Positions 45,353 to 55,176 of a DNA stretch of 64,000 bases are shown in pieces. A program made the position numbers and the translations under genes. The notes under the pieces are model-generated. The model saw only the letters and a program-made list of their open reading frames with translations. It searched no databases and was not told the origin of the DNA. Each line of letters opens with the position of its first letter. The stretch's first letter is position 1. Origin of the DNA: Hyalella azteca (Eukaryota; Arthropoda; Malacostraca; Amphipoda; Hyalellidae); NCBI RefSeq assembly GCF_000764305.2, contig NW_025941627.1, positions 1 to 64,000 on the forward strand, in the 5' to 3' direction.

Positions 45353-45860
45353 GCCTAAACTTGTTTATGAAATGTTTCATGGTAAGAAATTATGAATGAA
45401 AAACGTTCAAAATCCTCCCAAGTAGCCCCGGTTGACGGTACAGTTTATCAAAAATAGTTTTTAAATGAATATATTATTGTGCAGCACATGGAGTATTTTG
45501 GTCAAAAATTTTATCTATGGCTCAAACTTCATAATAACTTGTTAGCTTTTTTAATTAGAGAAATCAAGTGCACTATTTTAAATTGCATGAAATGGATATA
45601 GAAAATGGGGTTGTCTCTTCCCATTAGTGAGCGGCAGAACTATGCAAGATTGGCTGGGGGAAAAATCATTGTGTGAAACATGAAAAATAATTATTATCAC
45701 AACTCTGTGAGAGGGCATGGGCTACATTAATAGAAGTACACCACAAATGCAGTTAGCAAGAAAACACATGACGTCTGACACGTAAGTTATTATCCATTGC
45801 TTTTATTACCAATTTGATACATTTTTCAGACAATGACAGTAATGAATATACATGAAGCAT
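45353..45860 (+). repeat. Dispersed repeat of ~510 bp, copy 1
   Basis: Nearly identical to 61930-62445: CCTAAACTTGTTTATGAAAT, AGCCCCGGTTGACGGTACAG, ATGGGGTTGTCTCTTCCCAT, CTGTGAGAGGGCATGGGCTA, ending at TACATGAAGCATTTAGCAGT. The flanks are unrelated. No ORF, no clear terminal repeats. Confidence 0.88.
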
Positions 45861-46300
45861 TTAGCAGTGCTCTACAATGAACCAAAGCCAACCCACTATC
45901 ACTATGCTTAACAAAGTTTTCTCATGACAAAAACTCCAATGTGACTGATATTAGAGTTGACTTCCCGCAACACAAAACAGTAACAAGTGGTTGTTTAATC
46001 AAATAATGTGTTTCTAGATTGATAATATAGAATATCAGATTTGTACTTTTATTAGAAACCTTGTAACATAAGAATTACCAGTTGGTCCTGTCTTACCCCA
46101 GCCTGGTCCCATCTTACCCCAGTGGGGTAAGATGGGACCAGCTCCCTTTTTTTAATCTGTACAGAAAACTATATTAGATGCAAAACGTCTGAGTTGTAGC
46201 TTAGAAGCCCATTGCATAGATACTACACCTTGTGATAGGTTTAGGGTTTTTTAGTTATTCATGGTATAGATGCTACATGCTTGTTAGTGATTTTGGTCCT
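45861..46300. repeat. GGGGTAAGATGGGACC repeat and near-palindrome
   Basis: The motif TGGGGTAAGATGGGACCAG at 46123-46141 is inverted against CTGGTCCCATCTTACCCCA at 46103-46121, one base apart, a 39-bp near-perfect palindrome. Related words (TTGGTCCTGTCTTAC) recur at about 46082 and 46293. Probably the core of a dispersed element. Confidence 0.7.
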
Positions 46301-46692
46301 GTCTTACACCATCTGACTATAGATCTTTTTATTGACATTTAGTGAAAAGACTGCAGTTTTAACTGCCCAAAGTGAAAATTCAGCAAGAGTAGCTCTATAC
46401 AGTAAAGTAAGGTGGATGCCACAGTCCAGGACTGGAAAAGTCCTATTTTTTCTGAAATATCGCGGCTGTAATGTGATGTATTTCTGTAAGATTGAAAAAA
46501 ATCATGGTTTGCACTCTGCAAATACGTCATTTCATAAAATTTCTAACTTCCGCAAACTGCACTTTTTCAATGATCCTGCCAAAATATCCTGCACAACAAA
46601 ACAACATGTCAACCAAAAACATTTCTTTATAGATCGCATAGGCTAGTTGGGGTCATGTCAGAGCAGTCAGACTGCATTATCATGTGATCAGT
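46301..46692. repeat. Segment reproduced at 54542-54933
   Basis: The open frame at 46332-46646 (104 codons, starting MTFSEKTAVLTAQ) and a minus-strand ORF of 63 codons are identical in translation in both places. The only base difference I found is T46678 against C54919. No protein family is recognised. The second copy starts directly after a Nextera junction, so this location is the likelier true one. Confidence 0.9.
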
Positions 46693-48136
46693 TACCACTC
46701 AATTGAAGATAAATGTTAGTGTTGAGGGTTTTTAGGGTAAAATTAGAGATTAGGGGTAACACGTGCACGGCACTTAGTAAAAAGTTCACAGCTGTCGGCT
46801 GTGAACTTTTCCATCCATAAAACCATGGCTAAAAAAAATAGTCAGTCGTGGCTCACCAAGTAGATATATTCCATGCCTGTGCCAAACAGACACAAAAACT
46901 AAACATTATAGGCTATGGGAGCAAATGTCCTAGGTATACTCAGTATAGCCTATAACAACCATACTACCACCACTGACATCAAACAAATCTTTCTCAGTTG
47001 CCTCTCAGAAAATTCAGTCCTGGAGAAAATTACCTCCAATTTAATTGTAAGCAGAAGTGCATCATCAGGCGAATAGAAATGTAACAAAAATTACTAATGT
47101 TTGAGCCGAAAAATTTCAGAAACAAATAGGAAAATTCCAATCCTATTGAATTACCTCCTATTAAATTTTTCATAAGTGCATGATCAGGCCGCAAGGTTCC
47201 AAATGTATTAAAAATTTGTCACATTTGAGCCGCGAGATTTCAGAAACAAGTAGTTCCAATCCTGAGTGGTAATTGTAAAATTTCTGATTCTGCCTCAGTG
47301 TAGTACCAGCAAATTACAGAAGTCACCATTATTGGTATGCTTAAAACAAGTTTATTGATGTTTATTTACAGCATTGTAGCTGCAGCATTATAAAATGTCA
47401 CCCACTCTTAGCACCCTGGCAGGATTGGAATTTTTCCACCTGTCCCTGAAATCTTGCGGCTCCAATTGGAGAATTTTTAAAACGCTTGGCAAGTTGCCGC
47501 CCAATCACGCACTCGTGCCAACAATTAGATAGCAGGTAATTCATCTAGCGGGAATCTTGCATTCCAAAAATGACAGGAAAGCTCCTGTCACGGTCCTACG
47601 GATAGATGTTTTCCACGCTATTCCGGGCTCCGTACCTAGCATGCTGAAAAATTTAGGGTGGAATTATGAGGGGTAATATAGGTAAATGCAGTATATTCCG
47701 ACATCGTGGGTAATTCTGACACTTCTCAACTTATTCCTTTATATTAAGCTTTGTCTTAGTTCCACGCATTCGTTGATGGTTGAAATAGTGACGTCATACT
47801 ATTGCGCGCCATACTATTGCCAAAACGCTAGGTCTGGGCCATCTGGCGGGAAAATGTTAAGATCCAAAGAGAGACAATGCACGTCACCCAGTGAGAACAT
47901 CAAAAAACGTGTCAAAGCTGATAGTTCACCTTGCTCTACCAAATAGTGATAAACTGTTTGTGTAGAAAGAATATTATGGTTTGAGACTTATATAAAAGTC
48001 TGTGAATATATAAGGAATTCTTTAAGTATACTTGTATTTGATGATTTCAAGTGGTAAATAAATTAATAGATGATTAAGTTAAGCGACGGTTTTAGACTCA
48101 TAAAAACTAATTCCGACACAGCTTGGAATTAGACAC
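46693..48136. other. No gene seen; small repeats
   Basis: An inverted pair TTCACAGC-TGTCG-GCTGTGAA lies at about 46788-46808. The words AATTTCAGAAACAA(G)TAG and ATTACCTCC(T)AAT(T) recur between 47030 and 47260, marking a degenerate repeat. No exon is recognised. Confidence 0.4.
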
Positions 48137-48204
48137 ACACAGCTCGTTCCGAGCTGTGTCCAAAAATTAAAATGTTCCTAATTAAAAGCTTAATAGCTTT
48201 TAAT
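48137..48204. repeat. Two adjacent hairpins
   Basis: ACACAGCTCG-TTC-CGAGCTGTGT at 48137-48159 and AATTAAAAGC-TTAATA-GCTTTTAATT at 48179-48204. Both are perfect. GGAATT and AGCTCGTTCC words recur to about 48420, so the area may be a degenerate repeat cluster. Confidence 0.8.
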
Positions 48205-48654
48205 TAAGAAATTAAAATTTTGTAATTAAGCTCGTTCCAAGCTGTCGTATTCCGATACAGCTCACACACGGCGTCGGAATTGCAACAACACAGGGCACAG
48301 GGAATTCACAGCCTATCACAGGGGCCCAGGGCACAGGTAATTCCAACAATAGAGTTTGAAGCACTGCCGGAATTAGTCTCACAATATGCCAAATTTAGTC
48401 ACACACAGCGTCAGAATTCAGGGATTTTGTAGGTTTGAATTCTAAAGGCTTTTAAATAAATATGGCAAGTTGGCAACAGTTTGTGACGTTTCATTGTAGC
48501 TGGCGCATAGTATGGTCACTATGGTGTTTTGAGAGTGACGTAAACCAATCAGAACTTGATTTGCACATACGGTGATCTATTTATAGCCATTCATTTCTTG
48601 CTACGTCCTTAATGTGTTGGAATATACCGCGTTTACCGGGCCGTCACTTTACCC

Positions 48655-49066
48655 TATGTGCACACATAAGTGGCAAACCAGACCTTTATTAGAATCAGTT
48701 AATTTTTAATTTCCTCATTTACTCAAGATTTAAACCAATTTCTTAAGTATGATAATGCTGGTATCCAGGATACTTTACTGGTCTACTTATAGGGCTCAAA
48801 AATGAACTTGGGGGAGAGTCTAAAAAACTCTGCTTTGCCACCTATGTGTGCTCTCAAGTCATGACATAGTGGCAAAGCAGAGAGTTTTTTAGACTCTCCC
48901 TCAAGTTCATTTTTGAGTCCTATAAGTATAGCAGTAAAGTATCCTGGATACCAGCATTATCATACATAAGAAATTGGCTTGAATCTTGAGTAAATGAGGA
49001 AATTAAAAATGAACTGATCCTAAAAAAGCTTTGGTTTGCCACTATGAGTCATGATAATTGCACATA
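48655..49066. mobile_element. Foldback element: two ~190-bp inverted arms, short loop
   Basis: The left arm (48655-48846) and right arm (48864-49066) are reverse complements with few mismatches and one 10-base indel near the tips: TATGTGC and AGTGGCAAACCA outermost, then TTTTTAATTTCCTCATTTAC, TATGATAATGCTGGTATCCA, TCAAAAATGAACTTG, GAGAGTCTAAAAAACTCTGC, TTTGCCACCTATGT innermost. The loop is 17 bases. There is no ORF and no evident target duplication. If transcribed it would give a long dsRNA hairpin. Confidence 0.9.
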
Positions 49067-50099
49067 TACTGGATTTAAAAGTCTGATATCATAATTTCCT
49101 GGCATAATTAGCAAATGTTTTGAAACCAATTTTATTGCAGGCTAGATCTATTTTAAATAATAGAACCACTATTTCTAGAATTTCATGCTGCTCACTAAGC
49201 TGCTGCTGCTGCTGGTAGATGTGCATGTGGAGTGTGGATGGATTTATTAGTTTCAGATGGAGCCCAAGATTGGAATTTTCATACTTATCACTAAAATCTT
49301 ACAGCTCCAATCACCTCTTAAATAAATTAAGAGAGTCCACCACTATGCTCACCAAAGTCACCATTATTGGCTCATCCTTATTCCTTAACGGCTTAACCTT
49401 AACTGACATGAAAATTGGTGACTGGTCAGGAGTGCACTTGTTCGTTTTTGCTTGTAATTAACATTTTGAACTACTAATCCTTTGCATTCAATACCAACAC
49501 TGACCTTATATATTTTCTTAAATTCTTATTATCACTGCTGTCTGCTACTACTTCGCTTCCACCCCACTTCATATCTCTGCAAGAATGCGATCGCGTGCCA
49601 CTTAGCGGCCGCCGGCCGTAACGCGCTAATACAGCGGAAAAGTATGTTCCTTGAAAAAAATAATTCACGAAGTTTGTACAAACCATTCTCATTAAAATTT
49701 TAGTGTGAGTTTCTTATCTACCTTAAATATATTGAAAATCGATTTATTATCGCTTTACTTGGTGTAAAATTCTAATTTCATTCATGATTTTATGATAAAA
49801 CAATGTACGTGGTTCCAGTAATAATTCGTTCCAGTAATAATGCACAATAAAAATAATTCAATCAACTCAACAATCAATTTCATTACATTGTATTTTAATT
49901 ATTTAATTTGTGTCTGTTTTATAATTATTTGATTATTTTCCCAATAAAATAATTATTCTAACTAAAATAATGTATTTACTCTATGAGTGAATACATTAAT
50001 AATAATAAATGAAATTAAAATATCATTGCTGTTCTTAGAGAAAACACATTTGATTTTATCTAAGTTAATCTATTGGTGTAAATTAACGTATTTATTAAT
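49067..50099. other. No gene seen
   Basis: AT-rich with a CTG run near 49198-49216 and an isolated CpG-rich word cluster at 49585-49625. Overlapping short ORFs on opposite strands at 49474-49703 are chance. Confidence 0.35.
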
Positions 50100-50580
50100 T
50101 TGTGGTGGCCCACGTTGAAACAACGTTGGTTATTGCTTGATTTTAGGTTGAAATGTTGAACAATCAAAAGTTGAAATGTTGAACAATCAAAATTAAACGT
50201 CATTTCAGCGTCGAAATCTGAGCAACATTAGAAGAGACTGCAAATAACCTTATTTAAAGGTTGAAAAATGGTCGATATAAGTACGAAAAATGATCGATAT
50301 AGGTGAATGTTTTGCTATTTACCAGCATGAAACTATAATTACATAAGCATTGAATGATTGATATACCTATGTGTAACTGTACGATTAGAGACCAGAGAAT
50401 GCATTTCAATATTCAAGGAGTACAGCTATTCTTTAGCTAGCTTTTCTTTCCCATGCACGCGAGTCCTGCTACGGTCGAAAAAGAGGTTGGTTCTTCAACG
50501 TTTATTCAATCGGAAAATTTGACGTTGTAGCAATGCCGTAGTAGCAACATTGATTCAACGTTGCATTGTAACGTCAGTAC
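50100..50580. repeat. CAACGTTGA-rich dispersed repeat
   Basis: Self-complementary words CACGTTGAAACAACGTTGG (50112), GTTGAAATGTTGAACAATCA (twice, about 50149 and 50172), CAACATTGATTCAACGTTG (50547) and GACGTTGTAGCAA recur at both ends of the stretch in opposite senses, as in MITEs whose bodies are built of CAACGTTG palindromes. Exact ends were not determined. Confidence 0.5.
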
Positions 50581-50710
50581 GACGTTTCACGAAATACGTA
50601 CCGTACCTTCAATTTTCATTCTGAACCTCTTTTCACCCTGATATCAGCGTCGTAATAGGTAGTGATTTATTGTGCTAGAACGATTTCAGGAAACATGTGC
50701 TGGAACGATT

Positions 50711-50940
50711 TCAGGCTTAAGAGGCGTTTGGTCCTACTCAGCAGCGAGCGTAGCCTAGTACTAACGCCCGATCGAGCGGGTCCGGGACCATTGGCTCGGT
50801 CGTGACGTTCCTCTCGTACTGGCCACGACTTCCATAGCAACACACAGAGGGTCCGGTCGCCGTTCTGCAAGACAAATGGGGTACGAGCGGCCATCCCCGG
50901 AGACCACAAGATGGTAAAACTAACCTGTCTCGCAACCGAC
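50711..50940 (-). rRNA. 28S rRNA fragment, 3' domain with sarcin-ricin loop
   Basis: Read on the minus strand: GAGACAGGTTAGTTTTACC, then TGTGTTGCTATGGAAG, then CCAGTACGAGAGGAACG (the universally conserved sarcin-ricin loop, 50808-50820), then GAGCCAATGG, then AACGCCTCTTAAG. These blocks occur in this order and spacing near the 3' end of large-subunit rRNA. The piece is only about 230 bp and lacks the rest of the gene, so it is an rDNA fragment or pseudogene, not a working gene. A TGCTRGAACGATTTCAGG duplication lies just beyond its 3' end (50669-50715). Confidence 0.8.
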
Positions 50941-51356
50941 TGAAATGGCGGGCCCGGTTTAAAAATTGTCCAAGTGGGCCCAAAAAATTAATGTAAAGAT
51001 CATGCCCCAAAACCCCTATGGTCATCAACCTTATGGTTAATTGGTCATAACTTTTAAGGCAGACACAAATCGCGTGTACAACTTGGAAAATCTGTGCGCT
51101 ATTGAATGCTGATTCCAACGATATGCGTGATTTTGCTTTGAAATAATTTTAAACCGACTCGGCTCAGCAATCCCAAATGTGGACATATTTCAATTGTTCG
51201 CGAGACCTATTCGTTTTTGACCCACTCTATCAATTAATTTTGATCTCTAAATTGTATCAATAGTTGTGAATCTTTTTCGAATGTCAGTGGACATTAATAA
51301 TTAATAAATAATAACTAAAATCAGCTAACTAACATCAGATCACTTGCATAATTACA
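50941..51356. other. Spacer between rRNA fragment and recombinase ORF
   Basis: About 415 bp with no exon. If the recombinase belongs to a mobile element, one of its ends should lie here. I see no inverted or direct terminal repeat, as expected for Crypton-type elements. Confidence 0.4.
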
Positions 51357-53798
51357 CTATTTGGACATAAGATATGTCTTCTTCTCGTTGCAAATCTTTG
51401 ATCGGAGGAAGGATGCCTGACGTTGAACCTTGAATCCGCGGAGTGTCACGGTGTCTTCTTCGTTTATGAACTTCAGGATGTCGGCTGTCCGAAGTGGGAC
51501 TTTCTTCCCGCGGATATGGTTGGCGAAGAACGACTTGACCTTAGCCGTGTCTTCTTTCGTCCAGGTTACATATCGTCGTCCTGACTTTGCTTTCGGGGTT
51601 TCAGAGCATGGAGTCGGACGAGCAAGTTTGACAGGAGTTTGACGAGCGAGTTTGACAGGAGTTTGACGAGCTCGTTTGACAGGAGTGCAGTAAACCGCGG
51701 ACGAGACTTCTGTCGTGTGAGAATTATTTGAATCGTCTGTGCTATCCAATTCTTCCTCTGTAGTGGTGGTTGTGGAAACCTTCGACGTCGCCACCACGCG
51801 CGAGGGCGGTAACTCCCGCACTGAGTTATCACGGGCATTGGGGAGAATCGCAGAACCGGCTTTACTTGTGCCCGCGTTGCACATGCCTGAATCAGCGTTT
51901 TGGAGAAAGCGCCCAACTCCCAGGAGCGTTCGCACAGCTGGTGGGGCTTGGTACACAGACCTGTTGATATTGTCTGAATGACCGAGATGTTGGGAAAAGA
52001 GTGATCGCACGGTCTCCGCCTGTTCGGTCTCTGCAAAAAGAGTGCTCAAATGGTGGCGTATGTCCGTGGATGTTACACGGCCTATCTTGGAGTCCTTGAT
52101 GACCGTGTCAACGTCACGCCACCCACATACGTGATCCTTGCTATTTCTAATATTCGCAAATACAAATTTGTTGTCTGGGTGTATGCCAGCTTTTCTTCGG
52201 TTTTCCTCGGACATCAAGATTTGAATAGGCCTTTTCAAATCTTTCGGAATTATTAGGTCGACAACCGAAGAAGTGTTCTTCGCACTAATGTAGGCTATGT
52301 AGAAAGAATCAATCAATTGTCTCTCCTCATCCGAGCACATTCTGAAAATGGCACGTTCATCCAGCCATACTCCTTCGAAGGTTTCTTCCCTTTCTTTTAT
52401 AGTAATGCGACAGGGTTCACTCACACGTCGCCCATTGAAAAACACAAGGCGACAGACAATCAAGCGTCGGATTTCCAAATAATCACTGGCCGTGATTGCT
52501 GAAGCACCTGTAAGGACCTTCAAACGTCCATTTATGTGTTCTTTGACGGCCTCCATTTTTGCCATATCAGGCAGTCGAGATGGTCGTCTTAGAACTTCTT
52601 CTCTTTTTTTTTTCGAAGCGTACTCCGAACTTCGGAATATTTCTCCCCATTTCATTGTCAATATAGACAAAAATTTAGTGATTTCATCTGCTTTTTTGTC
52701 TTCTTCCGAAATCAAAAACATTCCCTGGAGGGCCAGAGCGGCCTCTTTGATGGCATAGCCTAGAGCAATTTTCAGCCCATGCTTTGTCTTGTTATCAACT
52801 TTGCTGACGTTCTCAATTGCTTTGACCAAGTATGGAAAATATATACGCCTAAACAGATCATGCGTATCCAATAATTTACCATCTTTTGCGGCTGAAGCGC
52901 GAAAGTTGACTAAAAGACGTGCTATAAGGCGCATATATTTCATTGTCCTGCCTCTCGCTTCAATCCGTTTGAAACTGCATTGTAGGGACTTAAATTGTTG
53001 ATGTCCCAATGACATTATTATGGGATCGGATGTGCATAATAGACCGATTTCGTCGTTGCGAAATCTACTTGCTATTTCTTTGGCGAAATTTTCATCAGTG
53101 TTTGCAGCTCTAAGTACATGAGCTTTAATGCCAGTGGCCTTGCCCGACCCATCCTCAACGCATTTGTGAGAAGAAAAATACCTAGTTGCAAAAAAACCTT
53201 TGCAACGGATGCAGATTCTTGATCGTTTTATGGACGCATTTTTCCTAAGTACAAGCTTTTCATCCGGATTATTGAGGTAATGATTAAATATACCTCTGTT
53301 TCGTATTTTCTTCATTTCTATAGAGCGCTTCTTGGGAGACATTTTTTTCATATCATCAACTTCAACAAGATCTCCGTGCATTGACCGCACGTGCCTTGCC
53401 AGTTTATTTCGGAACAAGCCGCAGTAGGGGCATGGTCTAGCTGGTCGTTTCGAGTTAGAAACTTTTCGGTGAAGATAATGGTCGATTTCAACAGAATTTG
53501 GTAAATGCGATGAAAATTCCTTTTCCGACGTAGTTGGAAACTCTTGACGGGAAGACTTTACAGTAATCTGTAAACCTTCCTCAATACTTATGATTTTTTG
53601 TCCGATATTTTCGTCCAAAGCAGCTGGCTCCAAAGCCCTTATCATGAGCTCTTTCCTCGAAAGATGTTCGGCAACAGAAGCTGGATCAAAGTCAGGTGAA
53701 TGAACTCGACGCGCTTCCGTATCCAGCTGGGCATCTTCGACAACTTGTACATGGAGTAGATGGCACTGAATAGAAAGAATACAATGTATTAATTCCAT
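51357..53798 (-). CDS. Crypton-like tyrosine recombinase with zinc-finger motifs and SANT-like tail
   Basis: An 813-residue intact ORF, the longest in the window. A C2H2-like motif lies at residues 123-141 (C-x2-C-x9-H-x4-H) and a C-x2-C-x11-H-x-C motif at 196-213. A helical core-binding region (about 255-420) precedes a tyrosine-recombinase catalytic domain: R458 in FNGRRVSE, Lys507 in ISAKNTS, T-x-x-R581 in TSTDIRHHL (Thr where the box-II His usually is, as I recall in related animal ORFs), H607 in LGHSD and the nucleophile Y616 in RSVYQAP. A Ser/Thr-rich linker holds three copies of the heptad TPVK(L/R)AR. A Myb/SANT-like region (about 740-805, W746) ends the protein. Such proteins cut and rejoin DNA via a 3'-phosphotyrosine link; Cryptons use this to move as circles. 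An acceptor-like TTCTTTCTATTCAG ends at 53766, so residues 1-11 may be intronic and the true 5' end a spliced exon. It could be an active element or a domesticated gene. Confidence 0.82.
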   Translation of the reverse strand: MELIHCILSIQCHLLHVQVVEDAQLDTEARRVHSPDFDPASVAEHLSRKELMIRALEPAALDENIGQKIISIEEGLQITVKSSRQEFPTTSEKEFSSHLPNSVEIDHYLHRKVSNSKRPARPCPYCGLFRNKLARHVRSMHGDLVEVDDMKKMSPKKRSIEMKKIRNRGIFNHYLNNPDEKLVLRKNASIKRSRICIRCKGFFATRYFSSHKCVEDGSGKATGIKAHVLRAANTDENFAKEIASRFRNDEIGLLCTSDPIIMSLGHQQFKSLQCSFKRIEARGRTMKYMRLIARLLVNFRASAAKDGKLLDTHDLFRRIYFPYLVKAIENVSKVDNKTKHGLKIALGYAIKEAALALQGMFLISEEDKKADEITKFLSILTMKWGEIFRSSEYASKKKREEVLRRPSRLPDMAKMEAVKEHINGRLKVLTGASAITASDYLEIRRLIVCRLVFFNGRRVSEPCRITIKEREETFEGVWLDERAIFRMCSDEERQLIDSFYIAYISAKNTSSVVDLIIPKDLKRPIQILMSEENRRKAGIHPDNKFVFANIRNSKDHVCGWRDVDTVIKDSKIGRVTSTDIRHHLSTLFAETEQAETVRSLFSQHLGHSDNINRSVYQAPPAVRTLLGVGRFLQNADSGMCNAGTSKAGSAILPNARDNSVRELPPSRVVATSKVSTTTTTEEELDSTDDSNNSHTTEVSSAVYCTPVKRARQTPVKLARQTPVKLARPTPCSETPKAKSGRRYVTWTKEDTAKVKSFFANHIRGKKVPLRTADILKFINEEDTVTLRGFKVQRQASFLRSKICNEKKTYLMSK

Positions 53799-53869
53799 TA
53801 GCGATGTCTGCCATCTAATTTATATTTTTTTAGCACTGATGAAAATTGCGCCTCAGGTGTCAACCATAT

Positions 53870-54420
53870 AATACTGATACAACACTACGCAAACATAAGG
53901 CTACCCAAATACAAAGAAGACAGATAACCTATCCACAACCACAATAGAGCACACCACACACTTAAATAAACCACACTAAAGGTAGGAAAGGCTTCACACA
54001 AGTAAACAGCACCAACTCTCAACAGAAAGTAATCAAAACTGGCGTACCACAAGGCGGAGTCTTATCCCCCACACTGTTTAACGTATATGTTTCAGACATA
54101 CTTCGACCTCCACCCAATATTAAAATAATTCATACGCAGATGACATAACAATCTTATCCTACCACAAAGCCTACAACACTGCTGCACAACTCCTTAAACC
54201 GTACCTTCAAACCATACATACATACATGGACCACACAAAACCAACTACAACTTTATGCAACAAAAAACACTGCCACACTCTTCACATCTGACCCGGCCGA
54301 ATATAGCACACAACTCAACCTCATTATTACCAACACACTCATTCCAACTGTACGCGACCCAAAAATACTTGGACTTACTGTGACGTCGCTCTGAGACGCT
54401 CGTCAGCTTCAAACACACCC
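53870..54420 (+). pseudogene. Jockey-like LINE RT fragment
   Basis: Readable: TGVPQGGVLSPTLFNVYVSD, then ILRPPPNIKII. After a one-base shift the catalytic box is YADDITILSYHKAYNTAA (54132-54185), intact in sequence. Then come HTKPTTTLCNKK and related thumb blocks. The piece is bounded on the left by the recombinase flank and on the right, about 80 bp further, by the mate-pair adapter. Same subfamily as the element at 55700. Confidence 0.8.
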
Positions 54421-54503
54421 TTCAGCTACATCATCTATACCCGGCAGAACTTTGTCATAGTCCCCCTTAAATGACACTCCGTTTTCTTTGGGACAAACAG
54501 GCC

Positions 54504-54541
54504 CTGTCTCTTATACACATCTAGATGTGTATAAGAGACAG
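54504..54541. other. Nextera mate-pair junction adapter (artefact), complete
   Basis: All 38 bases of the junction are present: CTGTCTCTTATACACATCT followed by its reverse complement. It is a library-preparation product. LINE sequence lies to its left and a near-exact copy of 46301-46692 to its right, which proves a chimeric join in the assembly. Confidence 0.98.
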
Positions 54542-54933
54542 GTCTTACACCATCTGACTATAGATCTTTTTATTGACATTTAGTGAAAAGACTGCAGTTT
54601 TAACTGCCCAAAGTGAAAATTCAGCAAGAGTAGCTCTATACAGTAAAGTAAGGTGGATGCCACAGTCCAGGACTGGAAAAGTCCTATTTTTTCTGAAATA
54701 TCGCGGCTGTAATGTGATGTATTTCTGTAAGATTGAAAAAAATCATGGTTTGCACTCTGCAAATACGTCATTTCATAAAATTTCTAACTTCCGCAAACTG
54801 CACTTTTTCAATGATCCTGCCAAAATATCCTGCACAACAAAACAACATGTCAACCAAAAACATTTCTTTATAGATCGCATAGGCTAGTTGGGGTCATGTC
54901 AGAGCAGTCAGACTGCATCATCATGTGATCAGT
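54542..54933. repeat. Misplaced copy of 46301-46692
   Basis: Offset 8241 bases, one difference found. The copy begins at the first base after the adapter and ends at GTGATCAGT, after which sequences differ. It is most likely the far end of a mate-pair fragment, about 8.2 kb from the near end, carried into a gap by read assembly. The ORFs on it are duplicates, not a second locus. Confidence 0.85.
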
Positions 54934-54990
54934 AGACTCCTGCGTCTCGAAATAATTTTCTCGAAATGAACCGGGACAGACGAAACGAGA

Positions 54991-54991
54991 N
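54991..54991. other. Single N at contig join
   Basis: It closes the inserted artefact segment on the right. Real contiguous sequence of the minus-strand gene resumes immediately after it. Confidence 0.65.
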
Positions 54992-55038
54992 TTTTGAAAG
55001 TATAACAAAATATATATTTTAATGCTAAATCTGCACAC

Positions 55039-55176
55039 CTGAGCTTCCATCATAGAAGCAGAAGTTGATGCTGCATCGCCAGCCTGCTGGCATGAGGTCT
55101 CATGCACCACATTGCAGACTGCTACAGCAGAACTACAGGCAGGAGTGCCACCATCGCCACCCAAAGAAACATCCAT
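55039..55176 (-). CDS. Unknown gene, exon E (repeat-exon family)
   Basis: Acceptor TTGGCCTTCCCAG, donor GCTCAG|GTGTGC, 138 bases, phase 0 at both ends. It encodes MDVSLGGDGGTPACSSAVAV, then CNVVHETSCQQAGDAASTSA, then SMMEAQ. The core V-V-H-E-(T/I)-S-C-x-x-A-G-(D/E) and the ending E-A-Q are shared with exons C and D, so the three arose by duplication. The intron next to the donor is nearly identical to that of exon D over 48 bases. Protein family not recognised. Confidence 0.6.

Noticed and set aside
50738..51118. 126-codon minus-strand ORF
   Set aside because: Half of it is the 28S rRNA fragment read as protein.
54573..54887. A 104-codon ORF identical to the one at 46332-46646, apparently a duplicated gene
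   Set aside because: It starts 32 bases after a mate-pair adapter and is part of the misplaced copy. Neither copy resembles a known protein.
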